This document shows positions 22,539-33,694 of a stretch of 64,000 nt of DNA, piece after piece. Position numbers and translations under genes: made by a program. The stretch lies in the NCBI GenBank assembly GCA_013368315.1, contig JAACJM010000202.1:89524-153523 (forward strand), written 5' to 3'. Positions within the stretch are counted from its first letter, which is position 1. The number at the start of each line of letters is the position of its first letter. The notes below the pieces were generated by a model. That model saw only the letters and a program-made list of their open reading frames with translations, had not been told where the DNA came from and made no database searches. Source of the DNA: Tetrapyrgos nigripes (Eukaryota > Basidiomycota > Agaricomycetes > Agaricales > Campanellaceae).

Positions 22539-23310
22539 GGCTACTTGGAGGATACTGAGTGCTAGAGGTTTTGAGAAAGATTGCTGATGGGAGTTCACAT
22601 CTCTGGCCTGAACAGACGTGTTTATACGTTGAATCCGATTACACCTGAAAACGACTCAAATCAATCTGAGAGCATTCAGAAAGCTAATTCCGTAGGATTG
22701 TCTGTAGGCCGACGGATGGAACGACTACACCTGAAAACGATTCAGATCAATCTGAAGTTGAACAAAGCATTCGGAAAACTAACCGTTAAACTCGGTAGGA
22801 TTCCCGTTATTCATTGGGATGATTATTGTCTGCAGGTCGTACACGCAAGCTCCATATCAACTTCACGGCATTACCCGAAACGCGCGTCGCGGCTTTTGGC
22901 TCAATTTTCAGCCTTCCTGCTGCCGATTACGCACTATCTTCCACTCTAATTTTGACCTTACACCGCACGGAAACAGAATAAACGGCGCTCATGAAGGAGG
23001 CCTGCTTTTCGAATGAGAGTGACGTCCTTTGCAGCCTGCCGGCAAATTTTCAACTTAACAGCTGCACTCTTGAACCAACGCACTCGCCTGTATTGGGCAA
23101 ATCTGACACGTCGTGTCTTAGTCAGGCTGCGGCGGATAGTCTCAGCCAGTCTCAGCCCCTAGGCAGACTCTTGGTTCGGTACCCTCGTTACTGATCGAGA
23201 TATCGATCAGCGTCGTACATCAGTACATCAGTGACGGCTTTCACTGTCAGGCGCATAGAGACATCCGTTGGTGAGTAATTGTTCATCCAATCATATGTTT
23301 GACCTTAGAT
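22539..23310. promoter_or_regulatory. Divergent upstream region of SDR/F-box unit 1 with an internal tandem repeat
   Basis: Two related blocks of about 90-100 bp (about 22640-22735 and 22733-22830) begin ACACCTGAAAACGA and contain AATCAATCTGA and GCATTC. The same pair of blocks, more diverged, occurs upstream of SDR copy 2 (about 26265-26350 and 26400-26480). The region would hold promoters for both the SDR and the opposite F-box gene. Confidence 0.6.
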
Positions 23311-24616
23311 CTGAAGTAATGATACTGGAAGGATGTCTCAGGCTTTTGCCTTCTTGGATGTCCTTGAAGTACTACGCAGAAATTTTGGAACATATACGTC
23401 TGACGTCCACCACGTCGAAGACTATCTTACAAGATGACGTGAAATCGGCGAGAATCGTGGGGTTGAACCAGATACCCTCCATCAACAGCTCAGTTCCGTT
23501 TGGCTCCGATTCGAACTCCCCCCCAGAACTCCTTCTTATCTTTTCATTCTGCTGCGAAAACAGAGACATCGGGTCGTTGACTATCACAAATTCCCCTCCC
23601 ATTCGCCTGTCGCACGTTTATGCTGGGTAGCGTGAATTGAGTCGAACTACACCAGCTCTCTCGTCATCTTTCTGTATCTACGACTATCGCATCCATGACC
23701 AGGGCGTTCGTCTTGATCGGTCTCAGCGAACTGAACCGTTTCAGACAAATGGTCGACCTCCATCTCGAGTTCTCTCGTTAACGCCCTCTTTTCATAGATT
23801 TGAATAATGCCATAGTGTCACGAGTTTAGCAGTAAAACTACCTTCTCGCTGGGCAGCAGTCTCATTTAATATATGCGGCCAGTTTTTCTTTGGAGGGTTT
23901 CTTGCTCCTATCAAGGGCAACCTACCCATCCTCCATTCATTCCAATTTGCTGTATCATGTTACGACTCGGAGTATGACGATCCTCCATTTCCAAATCCCT
24001 CTCCGATGCTTCGAGATGTGATAATCAATGATATGTTTGCCTCATTCATCCAACTTCCCTATGATCAGTTCCCTCGTCTGCGTTTTCACGGACATGGATT
24101 CTGGGGTGAGGTTTTCACTTGCATTAAACCGGCAAGCTCACTTCTGGAGGTAACCTTTTACCATTGTTTTAACAATTTGGATTCCCAAGTTTGGAGAAAA
24201 ATCAGGTCGCCATTCCAGAGCCGAACCTCATTACTCTTTTCCAAAACTAACCCTCCCTACCGCTACCGGTTTTGAGCATTTGGGAACGCCTATCGTCCAG
24301 CGGTAACGAATTTCCCAACATTGTTTTGACCGATAGGCTTTTCCAACTTTTGTCAGTCAGCGACACAAATCTCAGTTCTACCTTCGTTCCTCATATGAAA
24401 GAACTCGATTTGCAATTGCGTACACGCTGCTTCCCGGTGTCGTCGTTTCTTTCTATGATCCATTCACGCTGGATACCAGAGCTGGAGCTGTCTTCGTCAA
24501 CAAGAGTCGAAAGTCTGCGAACGGTCACTCTTCTTGCGGTCAGAAACAGACTCGGAGACAGAGGGGGACTGAAAGGGGAGGCGATGAGAAAGGAAGGGTC
24601 ATACTACTGGTCTTGA
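23311..24616 (+). pseudogene. F-box protein remnant, cassette copy A
   Basis: Pieces of one F-box protein occur in order but in different frames. They are the N-terminal FGTYTSDVHH-like block, the F-box (PELLLIFSFCCENRD), PPIRLSHVYAG, an internal LRR-like part (24006-24180), and the C-terminal MKELDLQLRTRCFPVSSFLSMIHSRWIPE block (from about 24390). After HVYAG the codon is TAG where copy B has TGG, and several frameshifts follow. The intact relative is the protein at 243-1853, whose last 120 residues align in order with this one (LPNLKELDFRIYTGSFPMASFI). Confidence 0.8.
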
Positions 24617-24804
24617 GTATCCAGACTGACGATATATCTTGACACTCCTGGCAAAATACACGATCTTCTCCATAGTCGCTGTGTATTGGTAGTATAGATA
24701 GTTATGGAATAAATAAATTGCTCAAACTGTCTGAGAAAGGTTCAAGGCCAATCCTAGGGATATCAGACGACAGTCGCTTTGCAACACTAGTTACGTATAG
24801 TACT
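24617..24804. repeat. Junction between cassette units 1 and 2
   Basis: The sequence after the F-box remnant (GAGTATCCAGACTGACGATA, then CTGTGTATTGGTAG) and before SDR copy 2 (GGTTCAAGGC...GGGATATCAG.CGACAGTCGCTTTGCAACA) reappears at about 30490-30655, before SDR copy 3. It marks the end of the duplicated unit. Confidence 0.7.
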
Positions 24805-26159
24805 CTACATACGCACAACTTGTTCATCCAACCACTTCCACATTTTCTTGCACTCTTCTACATCGTCCGAAGCAGCGGATGCTTTGCTCATTCGTGCCCA
24901 AGCCGTGAGGTACTAGATAATAATATCCATGATGCAATCAGTCAACACGAGTGTCGGTAAATTAAACTCGATCCTATATACCTTTCCATTTAGCTCAGCA
25001 CCCTCAATGGATGTTCCCGCATATAATTGTGTAAGAGCCCCCATCGCTACCGGGCGAAAGAAGAACGTGTCCTGTTGCATATGTCAATGATGGATGATAA
25101 GACGGTAGGCCAGACAGCAATTCACTCACCATCACCATCTTCAAAGGCTTAGGGAATGTTCTCTGAAGGTCGGTAGCTAGAACACCGGGATGCAGCGAGG
25201 TGGAGACAATGCCTTGGTCGCCGTATCTTCTTGCAAGTTCGTTTGAGAACATGACTTTGCCCTGTCGCCGCGAAGAAAATATCGGCAAGTAATTCATGCC
25301 AATTGTATAAGCTAGAGACGCACAAGTTTACTCTGAGCATACAGATCCATAAGACCCGACATCTTCCTTCGTACAGTTCCATCCCGGAATGAATCGTGAT
25401 TGAGCTTGTTGCAGCCGGTGTGGGCGTTTGAGGAAGTGTTGACGATGCGAGCTTTTCCATCTGGACTTCTTCTTGCCGTTGAAAGGAGAATTGGAAGGAG
25501 GAGCTTTGTAAAGTAGAAATGACCTGAGTAAAGTCACAATAAAAACGATAAGATGATTAGATTGATAAATAGGAGCAGTGACAAGTGATGAAGGACGGCT
25601 CTACACACCTAGAACGTTGGTTCCAAATTGGAGGTCATATCCTTGGGTGGTAAGGTCCTCAATCTTAGGAGCCATGACGCCACTACACATAACAAACATT
25701 AGCGTCTGCAGGCCCCGGAGAAAGTAAGGAGGCCGAGTATTCACGCATTATTGAACAATACATGGAGCTCAGACTCCTTACTGCTAAACTCTGTTGCTGC
25801 AGCCTTGACAGAAGCCAGATCTGCCAAATCCAGTTGAAGCCAAATTGCTTCTCTACCAGTCTCCTTTCGTAACTCTTCGATAGCAGCCTCGGCCTTGGCT
25901 CGACTTCGGGCAGCTAGATATACTTTGGCGTTGTGCTCGAGTAAAGCCTAGCAAAGTTGAAGGAAGACTCGTCAAATACTAACTTGAAATAAGGAGAATT
26001 AGAACCTACTTTGACTGTCTCCTTGCCAATCCCTGTGTTCCCTCCTGTCACAATGATGACTTTACCACTCAAGTCAGGCATATCTTTTGTGGTCCATTTG
26101 GGTTTCGGAGGGAAGGTTTCGCTAAGGACGCCCGGTGTTGAAGGTTCGGAGCATGGCAT
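24805..26159 (-). CDS. Short-chain dehydrogenase/reductase, cassette copy 2 (intact)
   Basis: Seven exons (26159-26010, 25947-25745, 25682-25609, 25523-25324, 25261-25130, 25071-24982, 24912-24805) with the same phases as copy 1 give 318 residues without a stop. The cofactor motif [12 protein letters not shown] and the catalytic YAQSK are kept. Two residues are missing near the N-terminus (CSEPSTPGV against [11 protein letters not shown]). The C-terminus is DEQVVRM. Donor sites vary slightly (GTGAAT at exon 2, GTATAT at exon 6), which may weaken splicing. Because motifs and frame are preserved, this copy is probably functional. Confidence 0.9.
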
Positions 26160-27027
26160 GGCTACTTGGAGGATATACTGAGTGCTAGAGGTTTTGAAAA
26201 AGATTGCTGTTGGGAGTTCACATCTCTAGCTTGAACAGACGTGTTTTATACGCTGAATCCGATTACACCTGAAAACGACTCACATCAATATGAAGTTGAA
26301 CAGAGCATTCAAAAACTAACCGTTAAACTCGAGGGTAGGATTTCCGTCCTCCTCCCGTAGGGTTGTCTGCAAGCCGACGGATGGAAGTACGATTACTTAC
26401 TTACACCTGAGAACGAATCAGATCAATCTGAATTTGAACAAAGTATTCGAAAAGCTAACCGTTCAACTCGGTAGGATTAATGTTATTCATTGGAAGGATT
26501 GTCTGCAGGCCGTACACGCAAGCTCTCAGATCTCAGGGCCCAGGCATGGCAATCGATATCAACTTCACGGCATTACCCGAAACACGCGTCGCGGTTTTTG
26601 ACTGAAATTCAGTTTTCAGCCTTCCCACCGCCGTCTACATACTATCTTCCACTATTCCGACCTTACACCGCACGGAAACAGAATAAACGGCGCTCCTGAA
26701 AGAGGCCTGCTTTTCGAACGAGAGCGACATCCTTTGCAGTCTGCCGGGGCCCGGCATGAAATTTCAACTCAACAGCTGCAGGCAACCATCTTGCCACCAA
26801 CCCTCGCCTGTCTTAGGCAAATCTGACACGCCGTGTCTTAGTCAGGCTGCGGATAGGACTAAACTCGAGATATCGATCAACGCGCCGTTGAGACGCGTCA
26901 GTGACAGCTTTCACTGTCAGGTGCATAGAGACATCCGCTGGTGAGTAATTGCTCATCCAATCATCTGTTTGACCTTAGATCTGAAGTAAGGGTGCTGGTA
27001 GGATGTCTCAGGCCTTTGCCTCGCTTC
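26160..27027. promoter_or_regulatory. Divergent upstream region of SDR/F-box unit 2
   Basis: A diverged copy of the region upstream of SDR copy 1. It includes the repeated ACACCTGA-AACGA blocks and the TAGGATT...CATTGG segment. No separate gene is seen. Confidence 0.55.
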
Positions 27028-28076
27028 ATGACAATGAACTTGGATGTCCTTGAAGTGTTGCGCATAAATTTTGGAACGTATACGTCTGACGTCCACCACG
27101 TCGAAGACTATCTTGCAAGACGACATGAAATCGAAAATCGTGGGGTTGAACCAGATACCCTCCATCAACAGCTCAGTTCCCTTCTGGCTCCGACTCGGCG
27201 ACTTCCCCTAGAACTCCTCCTCATCTTTGCATTCTGCTACGAAAACAGTGATATCGGGTCGTTGACTATCACAAATTCCCCTCCCATTCGCCTGTCGCAC
27301 GTTTATGCTGGATGGCGTAAATTGAGTCGGACCACACCAGCTCTCTCGTCATCTTTCTGTATCTACGACTATCCCATCCATGACCAGGGCATTCGTCTTG
27401 ACTGGTTCCAGCACGAGCTGAGCCGTTTAAAACAAATGGTCGACCTCCATCTTTAGCTCTCTGATGGAACATTCTTCATACTGAGCAGCAGCCTCATTTA
27501 ATATATGCGGCCAGTTTTTCTTGCAACCTACTCATTCTCCATTCATTCCAATTTGCTGTATCATGTTGCGACTCGGAGTATGACGATCCTCCACTTCCGA
27601 ATCCCTTTTCCATTGCTCCGATGCTTCGAGCTGTGATAATCAGTGATGTGCTTCCCTCACTCGTCCAACTTCCCTATGATCAGTTCTCTCGTCTGCATTT
27701 TCACGGACAGGGGTTCTGGGGTGAGGTTTTCACTCGCCTTAAATCGGCAACTTCACTTCTAGAGGTAACCTTTTACCACTGTTTTAACGATTTGGATTTC
27801 CAACACTCGAAACATTGACTTAGGCTTCAAGGATCTTCTCGAGTGCCTCCACCATCTGACGTTGCCCGGCCTAACAACTCTCTGGGTTGCGGCTTTACCT
27901 ACACTTCTAACTCCTTTATTCTTTATCTCAGGTCTTTCTACACTCTTCCATTTACTGGCACTCCCAGTCCCCCACAGGAACGACGATGGCAGCGTCGTTT
28001 TCTCTCAGTCTTCACTCGAAAAGAGTTGGGCATTCCTCTAAAAACCGTTTTTCGATCGCACCCCAACTCGATATAT
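27028..28076 (+). pseudogene. F-box protein remnant, cassette copy B
   Basis: The first segment is open from ATG at 27028 (MTMNLDVLEVLRINFGTYTS) through the F-box (APTRRLPLELLLIFAFCYEN) and PPIRLSHVYAGWRKLSRTTPAL. It ends at a TAG after MVDLHL (27454-27456), where copy A has CTCGAG. Beyond it, the block after the stop is shortened compared with copy A. LRR-like fragments (about 27615-27800 and 27835-28000, LLECLHHLTLPGLTTLWV) follow in other frames. A 142-residue N-terminal F-box product could still be made. That is inference. Confidence 0.75.
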
Positions 28077-29950
28077 CGATAGACCTCAAGCTCGCCTTAG
28101 CCACTGTCTTCGCTCTGCTGGCCGCCCTGATTCTGGGCGCACGCCACCCGGACCTCCTGGTTTATCTCTCGTTGGCAACATGTTCAGCTTGCCATTGAAG
28201 GAGTCTTGGAAGGTTTACCTCGAATGGTCCCGCAAATACCGTAAGTGTCACATTCCTACAGAGAGCTCAGACACTGAGTATCGACGCATCAGACTGTCCA
28301 AAAATACCAGGAACAAACTGTTCATCCTCAATTCGACCACAGTGGTCCAGGATGTCCTCTCGAAGAGATCCAATGTTGACTCTGATAAGTGAATGCTTCG
28401 TGCTGTCCTTCTCAATGAATTTAGGCCACGTCCCACAATGTTCGACGATTTTTGCGTACTATGATCTTCTAAGGATATTTTTGATTGGATTTCCATCGAC
28501 TCTACAGCATCGGAGTGTCCTGGATCATACCTTTCATGGATAACAATGAACAATAGAAAGGTGAAGTGTCCACGCCTCTTCTAAGCATCGAATTTGGTAC
28601 TGATGATAACATAGAACATCGTCGTATTCTCCGACGAGAATTCGACACCACCGAGCAAAGCGCTACGAACAAGTCTCATGAAATTAAGCCTGCAAGAAGG
28701 CTACTTCGGCGACTTTTGAAAATTACCCAGCCCAAAGCGGAGCTGCGATTGTGAGGGGACCTGTTCACCTCAACCTTGGTATACTGAGCAAATCACAACA
28801 GACCCTCCGTCGACGCAATGCTATATTTGCGGACGTAGCAAAGGGGATACTTAGGTGAATATTACTCCCTTCCTTCCGTTTACGAACATTGATGATACCT
28901 TTTACAGTGGACCTTTTCCCCTTCCTAAAGGCCCTTCCACGATCTGTGATTTCACAACGTATGGGACAAAGGAAGACCCCTCGCAAAGGCCCTTGTGATG
29001 ACACCATACAAGGAAGTTCAGAAGCAGCTTGTAAGTACATGAAAGCGACCAGTTACTCATACTAATGGCATAACTTCAAATGTGTCTAGAAAGAGGGAAA
29101 CACAGTTTCATCCGTGGCTTCAAAGTTTCTGCCTGCGGTTCAGGGATCTCTTCAATTTCTCAAAAAGAAACAGAGATAATGCGCAACGTCTGCGGAAACG
29201 CCTACCTTAGCGGAGCTGATACGGTGGAGTCAAAAAAGCAGCACAAAAAGTATATTCACTCACTACACAAACAACCGCAAACTCTTAGACCGTTCTACGC
29301 CCTTCAAAACTTCGCATTGGCAATGGCACTGCATCGAGATGTGCAGAAGAAATCTCAGAAAGAGTTGGACGAGGTCCTAGGAGGACAGTGTCTGCCAACC
29401 TTCAGTGACTCTGATCAAAAGCTTTCCATACCTCTTGGCAATCGTCAACTCGGAAGTTTTCAGATGGCATCCGGTACTAACGCCGTTCGCTCTCTATCAC
29501 GGAGACGATCTCTACGAGGGATACGAAATACCCAAGGGATCAGTGATGGTACCGAACGTCTATGCCTTGCTTCACGATACGGAAATTTTCATTCCGGAGA
29601 GGTTCATGAAAGGAAACGGTCCTCAATTTCCCGACGTTGACATGGCTTTTGGATTTGGTCGGCAAGTGTGCCCTGGCAAATGTGAGTAAGTCCTTTGAAG
29701 ACACGAATAATTAAAGGCTCACGGTGTTTGCACGGTGTGTTTCCTTCAGTGTTGGCGAGGGATACCCTATGGATCATAGCAGCACATATGTTGGCAGCCT
29801 ATGATATCCTCGGCGCTGTGGACATGGGAGGCATTGAATAGGCTTGCATTGGATAGTCACTTGGAGTACAAGAACGCAATGATCAGCTTTCCGGCTCGTG
29901 CGCGAATAGATTTCAGGTTCAGAATCCCAGCGAGTATGCTTCGGGAAGCA
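28077..29950 (+). pseudogene. Cytochrome P450 pseudogene
   Basis: Ordered P450 blocks lie in several frames. They are a hydrophobic N-terminal anchor (LALATVFALLAALILG), a proline hinge followed by VGNMFSLPLKESWKVYLEWSRKY, and the helix-C-like SHEIKPARRLLRRLL. Then come the I-helix region (CGNAYLSGADT), the K-helix SEVFRWHPVL (ExxR), the PERF motif (IPERFMKGNGP), and the heme loop FGFGRQVCPGK with its axial Cys (about 29647-29690). It ends with HMLAAYDI. Frameshifts and stops separate the blocks. The expected start codon appears as ATA (within TCGATAGACCTC near 28077). It resembles the mushroom microsomal P450s often annotated as O-methylsterigmatocystin oxidoreductase-like. It lies between cassette units 2 and 3. 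Confidence 0.82.
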
Positions 29951-30059
29951 GACTGAAGCCGCAGTTCCATCTACGCAGTCCATACTTCCTGTCTATAGGC
30001 TAACATCTGAGCAAGGGTGTTAGACTTCCTAATCAAATATCATGATGTCATTCGGTTGG

Positions 30060-30413
30060 TGTAACGATTGACTCTTATTCACCTTACTATATCTTTCATA
30101 TTCTTTCTTTTCGCGTTTCTTATCTTTTCTTACCCTGTTCCTACTCCTTATCTTTCGAGCTATATCTCTCGGCAGCTCGTCTCTATTGGACCATATACCT
30201 AAGTATGCTTCAATACTCGCCCCTACTATACTCTTACTTATGCTCCAACCTATGCTCTTAGTCTCCAATTCTCTTTTATTTTCGTTATCTACGCAACCAG
30301 GACTCTTAGATATAAAAACCCTACCTACTCTCGTAGACACTCCAGTTCTGTTTCAAATAACAGTCTCTTACACCTGTCACCTTTCGTCTGAATCGTGTAA
30401 CCGACGCGTTACA
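30060..30413. mobile_element. Solo LTR (Gypsy-like ends)
   Basis: A 354-bp block begins TGTAACGATTG and ends GCGTTACA. The inverted TGTAAC/GTTACA ends are typical of fungal Ty3/Gypsy LTRs. It is flanked by GTTGG (30055-30059) and ATTGG (30414-30418), a 5-bp target duplication with one mismatch. No internal retroelement sequence or second LTR is adjacent. Confidence 0.6.
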
Positions 30414-30660
30414 ATTGGACAGGCCCCTCCTCCCTTCGGTGGGAGCCGGCGATGACGAGATATCTTGCTTCTCTGTGTCCCTGTACTAGTCTCGAGTATC
30501 CGGACTGACGATACATCTTGACAAAATACACGAAAACCTCTGTAGTCCCTGTGTATAGATAGTCATGGTATAAATAAATAATACTTGCTCGAACCATCCG
30601 AGAATGGTTCAAGGCTAATCCCAGGGATATCAGGCGACAGTCGCTTTGCAACATTGCCAA

Positions 30661-32038
30661 CTAGTACGAGATGAACCAGTAGGTACTACATACGCGCAAC
30701 TTGTTCTTCCAACGTGGCCACTTCCACAGTTTCCTGCACTCTTCTATATCGTCCGAAGCCGGGGATGCTTTCCCGATTCGTGCCCAAGGCCTGAGGTACT
30801 AGATATCCATGTGGCAATCAGTGTCAACGCCAGTGTCGGTAAATTAAACTCGATCCTGCATACCTTTCCATTTAGCCCGGTACCCTCAATGGACGTTCCA
30901 GCATATAACTGTGTAAAAGCTCCCATCGCTGCTGGATGAAAAACGAGCGCGTCCTGTTGCATATGTCAATGATGGATGATAAGACGGTAGTAGGGTAGAC
31001 TGCAATTCACTCACCATCACAACCTTCACAGGTTTAGGGAATGTTCGCTGAAGGTCGGTAGCTTGAACACCAGGATGCAGCGAGGTGGAGACAATGCCTT
31101 GGTCGCCGTATCTCCTTGCAAGTTCGTTTGAGAATATGACGTTGGCCTATCGGCGCGAAGAAAATATCGGTAAGTAATTCATGCCAATCGTATAGGCTGG
31201 AGACGCACAAGTTTACTCTGAGGATACAGATCCGAATAGCTCGACATCTTCCTTCGTACAGCTCCATCCCAGAATGACTCGTGATTGAGCTTGTTGCAGC
31301 CGGTGTGGGCGTTTGAGGAAGTGTTGACGATGCGGACTTTTCCATCTGGACTTCTTCTTGCCGTTAAAAGGAGAATTGGAAGGAGGAGCTTTGTAAAGTA
31401 GAAATGACCTGCGTAAGATCAAAATAAAAACGGTTAGATGATTGGATTGATAGATAGGAACCGTGAAGAGTGATGAAGGACGGCTCTACACCTAGAACGC
31501 TGGTTCCAAATTGGAGATCAAATCCCTGGGCGGTAACGTCCTCAATCTTAGGAGCCATGACGCCACTACACATAACAAACATTAGCATCTGCAAGCCCTG
31601 GAGGAATTTAGGAGGCGAAGCACTCACGCATTATTGAACAATACATGGAGCTCTGACTCCTTACTGCTAAACTCTGCTGCTGCAGCCTTGATAGAAAGCA
31701 GATCTGCCAAATCCAGTTGAAGCCAAATCGCTTCTCTACCAGTTTCCTTTCGTAACTCTTCGATAGCAGCCTCGGCTTTGGCTCGACTTCGGGCAGCTAG
31801 ATATACTTTGGCGTTGTGCTCGAGTAAAGCCTAGCAAATTTGAAGGAAGACTCGTAAATACTAACTTGAAATAAGGAGAATTAGAACCTACTTTGACTGT
31901 CTCCTTGCCAATCCCTGAGTTCCCTCCTGTCACAATGATGACTTTACCACTCATGTAAGGCATATCTTTTGTGGTCCATTTAGGTTTCGGAGGGAGGGCA
32001 TCGCTTATGAAGCCTGATGAAGATTCGGAGCATGGTAT
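30661..32038 (-). pseudogene. Short-chain dehydrogenase/reductase, cassette copy 3 (decaying)
   Basis: All seven exons are recognisable (TGGNSGIG, NNA, YPQSK, TSIEGTGLNGK). The start codon used in copies 1 and 2 is ATA here (32038-32036). An upstream in-frame ATG at 32191 could only start a 51-residue extension with no counterpart in the other copies. In the last exon, five extra bases between KLWKW and the DEQV position shift the frame, so the C-terminus changes and reads to a stop at 30661. The exon 3 donor is GTGTAG. Loss of function is likely but not certain. Confidence 0.8.
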
Positions 32039-32794
32039 GGCTAGTACTTGGAGGATATGCTGAATGCTAGAGGTTTTGAGAAAGATTGCTGTTGGGAGTT
32101 CACATCTCTGGTTTGAGCAGACGTGTTTTATAGTATATACGCTGAATCCGATTAATCTGAAGTTGAGCAGAGCATTCAGAAAGCTAGCCATTAAACTCGA
32201 GGGTAGGATTCCCGTTATCCATCGGGAGGATCGTCTGCAGGCCGGCGGAAGGTCATCCGTCGGTCATCCGTTGGTAATCTGCAGTGGATGAAGGGCGTGG
32301 GAAATGTCTGCCCTTTCCATTTCGGGTCACTTCTCGGGCTTTCCCGAGCAGCTGTACAGTTGTCAACATCAATGCTCTCGATGTTTACGGCGCTTGTTTG
32401 AGGTTGCTCCTTATGCCCTCAGGCCTGCCAAAATAGTCGAATTGCAGTCACTAAAGGTATCTGGTGTCCTATATTTACTCATAGTACCAGTACACTGGAC
32501 ACTAACGAAATTGTTGTACATGCCTTAAACCCCTCAGAAACAAGGAAAAAATTGGTAGAATGAAACCATCCGCGGATTATCTGGTAATTCAACGGATGCC
32601 GTCCATGATTCACTAGAAGCGGATTGAGTCCGAACCTGCCAATTATCTGAGCGGATGGAACTCGAGATACTGATAATCGCCCCGTTGAGACGCGTTGACG
32701 GCTGCAAGCCTGTTGGTACTCTGTTGGTCGTATGCTATGCGAGAAAGTGACAGCGGAGCTTCACTTTTGGGCGTCGTTTCGGGAGCTTGGCGTG

Positions 32795-33190
32795 TGAAGA
32801 GAAATTTTGGAACGTATACGTCTGACGTCCACCATGTCGAAGACTATCTTGCAAGACGACGTAAAATCGAGTGGGGTTGAACCAGATACCCTCTATCGAC
32901 AGCTCAGTTCCCTTTCGACTTCAATTCGAACTTTCCCCTGAACTCCTTGTTCTTTTCTTTTCATTCTGCTGCGAAAACAGCGACATCGGGTCGTTGACTA
33001 TCGCAAATTCCCCTACCACATCTGCTTGTCGCACATTTGTGCTGGATGGCGTGAATTGAATCGGACTACACCAGCTTTCTTGTGACTATTGCATCTATGA
33101 CCAGGGCGTTCGTCTTAACCGGTCTCAACACAGACTGAACCGTTTAAAACAAAGGGTCGAACTCCATCTCGAGCTCTTTCATCATGTATT
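32795..33190 (+). pseudogene. F-box protein remnant, cassette copy C (truncated)
   Basis: Only the N-terminal third remains. It has NFGTYTSDVHHVEDYLARR (about 32796-32870), then in a shifted frame LSPELLVLFFSFCCENSDIGSLTIANS, then a region matching the TTPAL and MVDLH parts of copy B. Nothing of the C-terminal LRR-like part follows. The frame is broken at least twice. Confidence 0.75.
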
Positions 33191-33694
33191 TAAACGTGTA
33201 TGTATGTATGCAAAGCTTCACTTGTCGACAGAGTACCGAGTCCTTCTGACTACTTGATGACTACTACAGTGTACATATCTGATGTTCTTCTGGCAGTTCG
33301 GCACATCGACAAAGTATCGTGCGGGTGTCTTCAACTCATTTACTATTTTACTACTTCATTCGTGTATGCTACGCCCTTCGTTGTAAGTTGACTACCGAAC
33401 CTTCCTGGGACATCTTTCATTATCTTTGACTGAAGGAAATGGGCGTTGTAACTTGCCATGCAAAACGGTGGCACCTCTCGATCCCTGCAATCGATTATGC
33501 ACCGAGGAGTGCTAACAATGACCTGGCAGAGTCATTGAGTCATTCCCATGGGATTCCGATCTATACTGCAGAATGGAAGTATTTATATGCAGACAGAAGG
33601 ACTTGGGATTGCACAAAGTTATACAGGCAGCTATGTATAAACAACTATGCATTACGCACGCTCCCAGGTGACAACTATCCTCAACCTCTCCAAA
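33191..33694. other. Intergenic region, right edge of the cassette array
   Basis: About 0.5 kb with no recognised gene. Similarity to units 1 and 2 ends near its left side. Confidence 0.4.
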
